Shown one piece after another: positions 38,001-50,000 of a stretch of 64,000 nucleotides of DNA (position 1 is its first letter; every line of letters begins with the position of its first letter). The notes beneath the pieces are model-generated. The model ran no database searches. It was not told the origin of the DNA and saw only the letters and a program-made list of their open reading frames with translations. The stretch lies in NCBI GenBank assembly GCA_030549495.1, contig JAUIRK010001017.1, positions 220,726 through 284,725 of the forward strand, given 5' to 3'. The translations under genes were made by a program, and so were the position numbers. Source of the DNA: Nectonema munidae. Taxonomy: Eukaryota > Nematomorpha > Nectonematoida > Nectonematidae.

Positions 38001-41000
38001 ATTTTTTATGCAATAACCGTTGTAGATAAAAAAAAAGATATTTATTCACTGATAAACAAAACTAAAAATACTAAGCTAATGAGATGGCTGAGCTTGTTTT
38101 TTGCAACAAGCTTATTTATGCGAGGGGAAATCTTTGCTACAGCGCAACAAAGATCATGCTCGGGAATTTTGAGTTTTGACCTATACTTTGATTTAATCCC
38201 TAATATTATTGAAAATGCTGATTCACATAGCCATGTTGATGGAAATAATAGTAAGGCTTGAATTGCAGGCTCAGCAATTTCTTTGTATGAACTTCTAACC
38301 AAAAATCACATAAATTTTTTTCTGACTAAATATCACGTTTGTATCATCATGTTCCTACTCTATCAAATTTTCTTGCATAGCTGTCCCAGCATTTAACAGC
38401 TAAGCATTTGCAGAAAGGGATTTCTCAGATACGAAACTTCAACTTCGTTAAGATTTGGAAAATAGCCATCAGTTAACATTTTAATGGTAACAGTTTCAAA
38501 TTGAGGGTTTTCATTTAAAAATTCCGTTAGTGTACTGAACATTGAAAAATATTTGACTGGATATTTATTCTCCACATTTCCAACTTAGCACGAAATGCTT
38601 TGAGTTTGGATATGAACTTGCAAACTGTTATCTCTTTTCCTTGGAGACTTTGGTTCAGCATATTTAGAGCATCAAATATATCAACAAGGTAAGCAAGAAC
38701 GAAGCAAAACTCTTTTAAAGAAGTGACAAAATGTTGGCTATTTTGAGAATTTTGAAAAAATTCAATCAATTCTTTACGAAGTTCATAAACACGTTTTGTG
38801 CCATTTCCTTTGGAAAGCCAACGTCCCTCAGTGTGATACAGAAGTACATTGTGTCTAGGACCATATTCTTCGCAAATAAGTTTGAGCAAGCAACTATTCA
38901 GATCGCTTCCTTTAACATGATTGACTATTTTAACAACGAGGGATAATACATTGGCTAATTTAACAGGAAGAACTTTACAAGACAAAGCAAATAGATGGAT
39001 CATACAATGAATGAATTTATGAGAAGCCACTTTCATGACACCAGCTTTAAAACTAGGTTTGTGCAGTTGTGCATCCTTTTAAGTTTTCCCATTCCAGACC
39101 ATGTTGCTTGAAAAAAGAATCTACAATTTGAAAGATGTCATCTCCCTTTGTAGTTGCTTCTAGTGATGCATTCATCGTGAATTCTTCTTTAATTTCTTCA
39201 TCACTTACATATCGAGCAAACATGAGTAACTGAGCACAGTTTGTCACATCAGTGGACTCATCAAGTTGTATTGCAAAACCGAATTTACACATACATACTT
39301 CACAAACCACTAGATAAAAAATATCCAATGACATTTCTTCAATTTGTCTTTGAATTGTATTGTTAGAGAGCGAGATATAGTTCAGCTTTTTAGCTTCTTC
39401 ATCTCCAAGGACACAACGCAACATTTTTTTGCAGCTGGAAAAATGAGATCTTGTCCAATGCCATGAGCTTTTTTTTGTTTAGCAATGATAAGTGAAACTT
39501 CATATGATGCCTTTTCACCCCATCACTCGTTTACTGAAAATATCTTCCACTTAAATCCAATCTTTGTTTTTGTAACATAGCTAGCTTCTTTACGATTGAA
39601 TAATCAATACCTTTGTTTTTGAACTCTGAATGAACTTTTTCTAAATGTCGAGTAAGAAGACTTGGCTTTAATGAGTCATTTCCTAATGTTTTTTGACAAA
39701 TTAAACATTGTGGTAAGGTAAATCGACACCATTTTTCATTTTTGAAAAATTTTTGAATGAAAAATCATGAGAAAAATGCATTCATTTTTCACTACAGGTG
39801 TAAAACAAAACTCTAAATAGGTTACAGAATATTTTCTTTTTCGACATTATAGAAAAAAAGTATTGTATAAAGTTAGATACGAAACTTCACTTATAACCTA
39901 CATCATCATCCATTTGCTCTAATGAGAAGGTCTTTGTCCTGGCGAGCCAAGGTCGACCTTGAATTTGCAGCGACGTCTCAATCTTCCTTTCATTTCAGCA
40001 TCTTCAATCTTCAGGTTCCTTTTCTTCATGTCTTCTTTAACAGCATCTTCCCATCTTTTTTTCGGTCTCCCTCTCCTCGCTTGTCCAGTAATGTTTTCAT
40101 CCATTAGTCTTTTCGTTAGTTTTTGTGGATCCATTCTCTCTAAGTGTCCTAGCCAAGGGAGTCTATGCTCTTTCAAACACTGCTCTATATCTTCCACCCC
40201 TGTCATTCTTCTAATATCTTTACTTCGCAATTTGTCCAGTAGAGTTTTGCCGCACATCATTCGTAACATCTTCATCTCAGCAGACTGCATGCGTCTCACT
40301 TCAACCTTCTTCATTGGCCAACACTGCTCCATAACACATAATACTCCTTACACACGATTTGTATAGTCTTCATTTTAACTTCAATGACAAAACTCTGCCG
40401 CACAGTACGCCAGCAATATCATTAAACTTTTTCCAACCACCTATAATTCTTGATATCACTGTTTTTTCAATTTCGCTATCTCTTGTTAGAACACACCCAA
40501 ATAACAAAACTCCTTTACTACTTTTAATTCATCTTCACCTAGTTTAACGAAGCCTTGATCTTCCACAATTTCATGATTTATCTTACAACTGCGACATATG
40601 ACATTTTTCGCTCTGCTCAATGGAACAGATAAGCCTGAACATCTCTTATGAACCCATAATTCGCATTTCACGCATTGAATAGCATTCCTAACTACTCTGC
40701 TTCCACACACACTACACGGATCGATAGCACTTACTGAGTCAAAACATTTTCTTGTGACGACTTTCATTGCTTTCGTTTTTGCAATATTCACATTCAAACC
40801 TTTGCTTTCTAAGGCTTCTTTCCAGCGACTCTACTTGTTTTCAACGTTTGCCCAAATGCTGCCAATCAATATCAAATCATCAGCGTAAAGAATTTCTTTC
40901 ATGTTCTTGGATATGTTTTCTGCCTGTGCATCCATCACAATCGTGAAAAAGAGTGGACTGAGCACGGAGCCCTGGTGCACTCCAACTTTAACTTCGAACC

Positions 41001-44000
41001 ACCCAGATTTTTCTCCTTCGATTTGTACTTCATTTTCAGTCTGTCTATACATTTCCATCACAGCTTTAATTTCACATTCCATTACGCCTTTCTTCCTTAA
41101 TGCCCACCAAATTACCTCTCTAGGAATACGATCAAAGGCTTTCTCAAGATCTAAGAACAGTATGAACTACTCCTTCTCCACGTTTATACGCTTTTCCATC
41201 AGCTGACGAACGCCAAAAATTTCATCAATCGTACTTTTGTCGAGCATGAACCCCATTTGGGTCTCGCTGGTGTTGACTCTGCTTCTTATTCTTTTCTCAA
41301 AAACTCGCTCTATCACTTTCATTGAGTGTTCGATCAATTTGATGCTTCTGTAATTATATCACTCTTTGTGATCGCCTTTGCCCTTGTATATAATATATTA
41401 CTATCTAATCGAGTATGCGTAAGAAGGGTAGTATAATAATACAAATAATTGATAAAATCACGTGAATATAAAAAATTGAGAAAGTGGGAAAGAAACACGA
41501 GTGGTTGGAAATTTATGATATATAAAAGAGAAAAACATTGAAACGACTAGTTCTAATAACATCGGATCCACATACATCAAGAGCTTTTGAAAGCTATTTT
41601 CTAAAAAGCAATTGATATTTATTCTTACATTGGTGAGAAAGACAGAGAGAAAAAGAGATGAGAAAATCTATCAAAATTGCTTGATTTATCTTTCCGCGAT
41701 GTTTTGTGTTTTGAATGTAATCTCCGATACAAACATTTTGTATCTGTTACATTTGACATTAACGAATTGTAATAATACAATATAAATCCTACTGTTTTCC
41801 TTAAAATAAATGTACCCCCTTAGGAGTGTAACCACTAGTGGTACATGTACCCCAGTATAGTAGGTCCCCAGGTTGGGAACCTCTGCTCTAGACCATGCAG
41901 GGGCAACCTACGGCCCGCAGACCAAATCAGGCCCGCGAAGGCTTTTCATCCAGCCTGCAGAGACCTTTTATTAAAAACGCTTTGCTTGAGATTTTTTTAT
42001 TTGGGAGTATTTATAAATTTGAACACTGTTTATGAAAAGGAAATACGCAAAATCAAAAACAAGATCAAAGCTGACAGATAATCACCTCAAAAATAACCTA
42101 AGAGTAGCAGCCTCCAACATTTTACCAAATATTGAGACACTGGTGAGGAAACACCAATCCCAATTTTCACATTAGAATGAGATTTTGTTATTTTTCTCAT
42201 TTAACAATATAAAATTAACAAACTGGGCGTTTTAATAATTTTTTTTAATAAATAATTTTGCTTTTACTATTGTGTTTTCATAAATTTACTATATAAAACC
42301 AACAATAGACAGATTTATAAATTAAAAAAAATCAGTAGTATAATAAGTGTATACAGTAACGTAGCTAGAAAAAAATTTTTAGGGGGGCCTATAAAAGAAG
42401 TCGGGGACAATAAAAAAGTTGAATAAATAAAAACAACTAAAACAATTTTATTTTTGTTGAAATTTTTTTTAAAAAACTTTCAGGAGAAATGTTGTTAGTG
42501 TATTCTGCAAGACTGGATAGAATGATCAGATTTATTTTCCTTTTGTGCAGCATCATAACTCTTTGGTAGGTGAAGATGCTATATTAAAACCAAAAGGTGA
42601 AGCACCTAAAATAAAAAATCACGATAGCTTTACTTTTTTTAAAATATTTATCATATTGTTACCTTCATATAATTTGTAGACATTTGGTAAGGCTTCTTTA
42701 TATTGATATAAGATCTTTATAATGTCAGCAAAGTCGTTATGAATATTGGGATGGAATTCCTTCAATAATAATGCCTTTCCCATAATTAGTTCACTTTTTA
42801 ATTTCTTCAATTTTAATGTCTAAGTGCTCTGCTAAAGCTTTTCCATGCTCTAGTTTCAAAAAGTCTTTATTTTCTGTCCATAATATGAAAATAGACGTCA
42901 TTAGAGACATCTGTCTTTCAGACATTCTATTCAAAATAAAAATTAATTTACATTTTGTTATAAGTAAAAGTTTGAATAACCTCGTTTCCAATTCGTTTAT
43001 ACAACTTTCAATAATTTCTTGATATAACACCTGAAACGAAATCTTTTCTGGTTCCTCCAAACCACTGAATTTGAATAAATAGTCAAAAAAAGTTTCTTTT
43101 TTTAAAGACTGTATTTCTTGAAGCGTGACATTGATAAGTGTAAAAAATGCATTAATATCTCCATTTATTTTCTAAAAATGTGAAAAAAGTTATACAAAAT
43201 AAAAAATAATTTTTTTAATTTACTTGTGAATATTAATTAGCTGGCAATAACAATTCTAAAAAAAAATTTGAAAAATTTGAGTACAAATACAAACCGTCGC
43301 TTTTTCATATTTAATATAATTCCAGCAGCATCTACATTAATATTATTATCAAAAGATTCTTCACAAAATTCCAACAACACAATTAGTTCTTCATAATTTG
43401 CAATAATTGCTTTTAAGCAATCTAAATGTCCAGTCCATCTTTGATCCAATAATCTTTTTGAGACATTTCTTTTATAGTGCTTTTTAACGTTACATTTTCG
43501 CACAAAATAATACAATTTGTTGGATAAAGAAAACATTTTTGAAATGTCTTTATTAATTGAAAGTGACTTCACTATAGCAAGATGAATTTGGTGACTGAAG
43601 CAATGAATATAAGGAATGTATCTCTTTAACTTTCTTGATATTATAGTTTGAACCCCATTTTTTTCGCTAAAATCAAAATAATAAAAATTTCCGATAAAAT
43701 TAAAGTTCTTTAATATTACTTGGCATAATATTAGCTTCATCATAGCATTGAGCAATTATTTTGTTTGAGTTGATCTTCAGTTTGTTCTAAAGTAGCAAGG
43801 GCTTCTGATTTTAAATCGACTGTTTGTTCCATTACAATCAAATTTTCTTTTACTTCTGAGTTCTTTATATAACGCAAAACATAAAAAACGACATACTAAT
43901 TAATAAAGTTTGTTCATTAGTTTAAAAAGCTTAGTATAGAAATGTTTTCATTGCTTTCGACATCTCTAGTACCGTCTGCCATAAGGCACAAAAAATTTAC

Positions 44001-47000
44001 ATATTTCTTCGACGATTTTTTAAATTACTAAATCTGCTAAAACGTCTAAAATTTGATTTTGTATTTGAGGAGATGTGTATTTTGCATTTTTGGGAACTGT
44101 TTTATAGATCTAATAAAAATAGATTGTAAATTGATATTTTTTAATATATAATACCTTATATTATATATGAACTTGAATATTTAAAATTGTAAACCTCAAA
44201 AAGCTTTGCATCTTTTTTCACTGTGTATTTAAATAAGTTCAAAAAAAGTCCATTAGGTTGACTTTCAGAATCTGCCTCTAAGTTTTGCAAATGTTCATTA
44301 TCACCACGGAAAGACAACTCGTTTGTTATCAAAAATAGATTTTATATAGTATCTAAAAAATGAATACTAAAATATAAATATAAATAGCAGACCTGTAATC
44401 AGGGCGAAGGTCCGAATGAACTCCCTTTTCCCTTTTAAAGTATACTAATAAATTTCAAAAATTTGAGGATTTGTAAGCAATATTATTTTTATGAACTAGC
44501 AAGTTTAAATTAAAAAAAACTCTTCATATTATGTTGGTTACGGGCCTGAATTAAAAAAGTAAAAACTGTTTTTTCAAGATGTGATTCATTCGAAATGGTG
44601 CTTATTGAAAGGCCTTTTTCTATTCTTTTTGTATTTTCTATTCAATTTTTGAAGGATTCTACATGGCAATGACTTTTTTGATGCTTATCAAAATCTCTAA
44701 AGCATGTTTCCAATTATTGAATATATTGAATTTATGCTAATGAAATTCTTTTAACTATTTTTTATTTTAAATAAAAAATTTCGGCAACAAAAACAAAACG
44801 CAACAATTTTGTCCACTGAATATTCAAGCCACGGTCTATGTTTAAACCAAGAACTTTTAAAATCCCTGACTTTGATTCCAAAGTAAATCGGATTATATTT
44901 GTTGAATATTGGTTGAATAGGCTCTCCCTCCGTCTTTTAAACCAAGATCATCTGCATTTGTATTTGATAAATCTTTTGTTGTTTCCCTAAAAAATATATA
45001 AATTTAACTCTTGTGATGCTTTAGATAACAATAATGTTAATGTTTCGTGTGACAAGTTTTCGCTCTTAAATGGGCCTGAAGGATCTTTTGAGAAGAAGTC
45101 GGAATCGGACTTGTAATAATTATTGCGACTCCCACTCCGTTTCAAAAACATTTATTCATTATTGTTTGGTAAAAAATAAATTCGTAGACTCTATCTAGGG
45201 TGGAACGTTGCAAAAACGCAAAATAAAAATACAACTCATCAAAAAAGGCTGAAAAATTGAATAAAATTAAAGAATGAACTTTTTATTATACAAATAATTA
45301 GTAAAAGTGCAAATTTCCTTTTATGAGTAGAAAGCTTTTAGGAAAAAAATTTTAATCAAATACATTTATAAATTATTTAGAATAAATTTAGTTTGTGAAT
45401 GGTACTGTTTTTCTTAGAAAAAAGATTATAGACAATAATTCTGGGTAAAAAAAGCGTCTGAGCCAATCCAATCTGGAGCAAGTAGGCATATCTTGTACTC
45501 GTCAAATTATTCAACTAACTACATTCCCAAAGTAGCTACAATTAACTCCTTTAAAAATAGAAAACTCAATAATTAGGAAAGCTTTTCTTTATTAGAAATA
45601 TAACACACTGAATCTTATTAGCATGTGGCAAACAATCAAATGAAAACCCCCTTAGAAAAAACTCCTTTAGAAAATAGAATTAAATTTCAGGTTAGAATTA
45701 GTTTGGGGGTTAGTTTCAAAATAGTTGAAACATACTTATACGCACCATTTTTTCTAAGGTGATTTTTATGGACCCAAGCTAGTATATATTATACCATGTT
45801 TTAAATTTTTAAATACTGATATAAATATTGTATCTTACTTCTCTGGGGGTTTTTTGGCAATTATTGGAGCAAACGATAGTTTCTTCTCACCTTTTAGAAT
45901 TAGTTGTAGCTTTTCTCTTTGAAGACATATTTATTTTGGATGGGGAAAAGCAAGAGCAATATAACAACAAATTGTTAAATATTAGAATGATGTGAGTCAA
46001 TTGTTCCGTAAAAAGTGGGTGAGATGCCTGGGGTGTCACTTTTAGAAAAATCAAAGAAGAGAAAGAGTATCATATAATAGAAAAATAAAGTGTATCTTTT
46101 ATTGTCGATTATTCACATAACAGATGTTTTCTATTGGTATCTTTTCTTTTCTTGCAATATTGTAGACTGCATAATAGACACATCTTTTATAGAGAACTTC
46201 ATGATACCCATATTTCTGAAATTGTAATGTGTAAACTTGATAGATTATATCTGTGTATATATGTTTAGTATGAATTCGAGTCAAAACGCGCGAAACCAAA
46301 ACAATACAATGTTGACTTGTCAAGAATTTTTTTCTTATAACTCTTGCTATTATGTAATTTATTATGTTCATCTCTCTTTATCCAACAGTAGTCTGTCATC
46401 GTATGCTTATTCAAACCTCCTTGATAGCGTTCTTCCATTCTTATTAAATCTTGGGAAAACCACCCCCAATTCTTAGCCTACAGATCCAAGATTATCAGGG
46501 AAAGTCATCAAGATTCAAAAATGAAGTTTTACACTCATATTGCATCTTAGTTCACAAAATATAAGCAACATTATTGATACCAGTTCTTTATAGTTATCTG
46601 TTCAAAGAAAATTTTCTATGACTGCCATAAACGATAGCCAAGCAACATTCTCTCTTTTAACCATCTTTCTAACAAATTCCGCATCTTTGACAAGAGAACG
46701 GATTTGTGGACCATCGAATATACCCGCTTTAATTTTCTAATGTAACAAAGCTTGAAAAGTGGCTCCCCTAGATCTTGAAAGCATCACTATTAAGCTCAGC
46801 GCCTTTACAAATTGTTTCATTTTCTACTAAATTTTTTGGTGGAAAAAATGATTTTTCTTTTGGCACGATGGGATCATTTGCAACGTTTGGCATGCCTCCC
46901 TTAAGAGTGTCTTGAATATGCTATTTCTCACATATCCAGTGTTGATCTTTGGTTCGACACTCCTACATACAGAGAAAGCAAGGAAACTTTGTAAAACCTC

Positions 47001-50000
47001 TGTTGATCAAGAAAAAAAATTAACCATTTTAGATCGGTACAAATTATCCAGTTATAGTGGGAATATTTTTATTCGTCAATAATGAGTTTGATGTCGTTAT
47101 GACTTCTTTTCAAATGTTCAATTGGAACAGCAGCAAATATATTGTTATTTAAAAATTAATTTTGAAAGAATAATTATAAAGTTCAAAAAAATCACTGATA
47201 TTTTACGAATATCTTATCTAAATAATATTTAATTTAAGTAAAAATAATTAAAATAGTTTACCTAAGACTTAATATTATTTAAATATAATTCAATGGCAAA
47301 TTGGAAAAATAAACTAGAGCATGCAGCAAAAAATAACATTATTTTTGGAACCTGTAATGAAAATTACATATATGTGTGTTAAAACATTTCATGCAACAGA
47401 AAACAAAATTTTTATTGTTGCTCTGTGGCAGTTCGATGTTAACTGCTAAATAATTTAATTATTTTTGTCTTCCAGACCCCATAATGTCCCTTGCTAACCC
47501 CATTTGTCTTCGTGACCACGGGATTGGGAACCACTGTTGAGAGTAAATGTACCGTAGAGTGTTCTTATCAAAAAGGTACATTCCTTGCCCCCTTTTCCCA
47601 GCTATAAACCGTCAAGTTGTAATGTTGAGATTTTACATACGCCAACTCACGCATTATTGTTAACTACATGCATTGATTAGATTTAAGTTCATTATTATGA
47701 ATCAAAATATGTGTCAATACTTTGCAAAAAAACACTTTACTAATATATTTAAGGATCTTAACTTCTATCTTTTCCCTTCCTTTTACGTTAGCAGGGCACG
47801 GCATAAAAAAAAACGAAAATTCAAAGTTACTTATAATTCCTTATACTTTACGTTTTCAATTTCTAGAATGGTCAGGCTTCGAAGATACCCGGCTACATGT
47901 CTTTGCATAATACCGATTGTGAAGATGCTTTTTTCTTGCGATGGACCCCTAATAAACTCATTCTACCAAATGAAATAAATAGTCATTCTTCCAACAAGTG
48001 CCTTAACTCTTCTGTCTTTACATATTTAAAAAACTTGACTTTTTATAAAGATTTCGATTCAACTGGAATGAAACTATTTCTATACCGTTAATTGAAATTC
48101 TCTACATACACTGTCATCAAATTCGTACATAAATTTATACTTTTTTTAATTCACTGCTGTTTCATATGCGATTAAGCTAAAGAATGCGAAATGATTTTGA
48201 TTGGGAAAGATGGCATACAATTTGCACCGTTTTACTTTCCTTTAATTAAAGATTTGGAACTCTTTTTATCCTGTCTTGAAAACACTCTTCTGTCAGTAGC
48301 ATCTTTACAAGCGATTGAAGATGATTTTGAAAAGCGTTTTTCTTTTATTTTCTCTTATCGTTAACTAATTTTTAATATCCTTTATTGAATAATTTTAGAA
48401 AGTAATAATGGACTACTTAATAAATTCAATAACTTATTTATCTCTCATTCAACTCCAAAAAAAGATGTCCACTTGCATTCACTTTTCAAAATTGTTTCCA
48501 CTTCAGGTAAAATTATAATTATTAGAGGTTAGTAGGCCGGTCGTAAGACTCTCAACATAGGGTAGGACTAAACCTTATTTCAGGGGAGAAGGGTTGGATT
48601 AATGGAAAGCGTATAATATCTCAATGGACTTGCCCCCTTCCCTGTCGTTATGGATGGACTTCAATGCATAACTTTTTACACAACTTTCCTGGTATAATTT
48701 TGTTAAAACTATCGAAAATGCCAATTTTGAGACATTTTAATGCACGTGGTCTTGTTAATTTGTTACGAAATATTACAATGAATTTTATATTGAAAACAAA
48801 AACAAGCTTATTTATTCTGTTCACTTCTGATTTTAAATAAACCAGATTAATGCAATGGGAAAACCCGTGCTATTTAACCATTTTAGAGACAAGACCCCCA
48901 CTCTTTAGTCTGTTTATACCCCCCCCCCCCTCTCCTATAAATTTTACTTTTGTGTCCCAAGATAATCTTGAACTAGCCTTATCTATAATACTAAAAAATC
49001 TTCATTTCTTTCAAACTGGACTCATATGTCTGAAAACTAGATACAATTGTGAGAACATTTTACACATTCATAACGTCTCTCTGACATTACATGATGATGA
49101 TTAGGATAGAAGAATAATTTACTAATATTATCACTTGTTTCAAATAGATTTATATCTCTTCTACAAACAGGTTTTAACTGGTGTAATTTATACATTTAGA
49201 AGGTTTGGGGACAATTTGGCGTTAAAAATAAGAATCTTGATGTCAATTGTCCAGACGCGGATAAGGTCTAATTGACCTGCCACCATTTAGACTATCATAT
49301 AGCATTGAAGTACACATCAAGCAGAGGGGCTCATCCTCAAAAAAGAATTTTTGTCCATTGAACACACCACCATTATTACCTGACATTACACTTGCACTCT
49401 CAGCCTCCAATCCCACCATACCCACGAATAACTGCAGCGATAAATCAAAATATTTTGTTTATAATTGTGATCGCAACCCTCCTTCTTGCTCAACAAGCGA
49501 ACCAAATCATTCATATATGATAGAGTCAAAGTAAAAACAAACTGATATTTCTTCATGTCCGCTATTATTTTTACACTGATCTATTAGGATTGAGTTCATT
49601 CCCGATTCTTCAATTTCGTCTCTAATCACGTGAATAATGCTTTGGGCTAGAATAAATTCTTGACATGATCGTGAAGACAAATAATTTGGAGATTTGCAGT
49701 TTTTCATAAACTCAGCATGCATTTCTCTGAAATTAGGATTTATAGCTATCATCAGTTTGATAAATTCATTTACCACAGTTCGGTGAATCAGCAGTTTAAT
49801 TAGCCAGCGATATGACATTTCAAATTCAAAAAATTTCAAATAGTTCAGGTTTTTGACGAAAATAGACTAGCAAACCGGATTTAAAATTGAATGAATAGAA
49901 CTAGGCAAGATTTTTTTGTTTTAGACTTTCCCATTTGGACATAGAGAGACAGTGATCACTAGCCATCGCATGTAATAAAGCCTTTGTTCCTCGTTATTGC

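Larger units (their letters stand above)
39901..41392 (-). mobile_element. RTE-like LINE, 5'-truncated, nested in the hAT
   Basis: On the minus strand: YKGKGDHKE, YNYRSIKLIEHSMKVIERVF, LFLDLEKAFDRIPREVIWWA, KVGVHQGSVLSPLFFTIVMD, EILYADDLILIG (YADD intact), a Cys cluster (CSVCGSRVV..CVKCELWVHKRC..CRSC), and a C-terminal RRMTGVEDIEQ, LPWLGHLERMD, GRPKKRWEDAV tail, then a short 3' end with (ATG)n (39901). Four or five breaks. A second copy of the 3' part lies at 50395-50743. Confidence 0.85.
37905..41885 (-). mobile_element. 4-kb hAT transposon (BED/SCAND3-like transposase) with a nested LINE
   Basis: Left end CAGGAGTTTCCAACCTTTTT; right end, complemented, CAGAGGTTCCCAACCTGGGG. Flanking octamers CCCTAGAC (37897) and CTCTAGAC (41886) match at 7 of 8. 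The tips repeat TGTACCCC / ACATGTACCCC. The transposase is on the minus strand (39780-38042). A LINE (39901-41392) was inserted into its 5' half. It sits 45 bp into the intron after SGSM exon 6. Confidence 0.9.

Noticed and set aside
47673-48091. Three overlapping small open frames as separate genes
   Set aside because: They are shadows and halves of SGSM exon 7; only the frame with PGYMSLHN and RWTPNK is meaningful.
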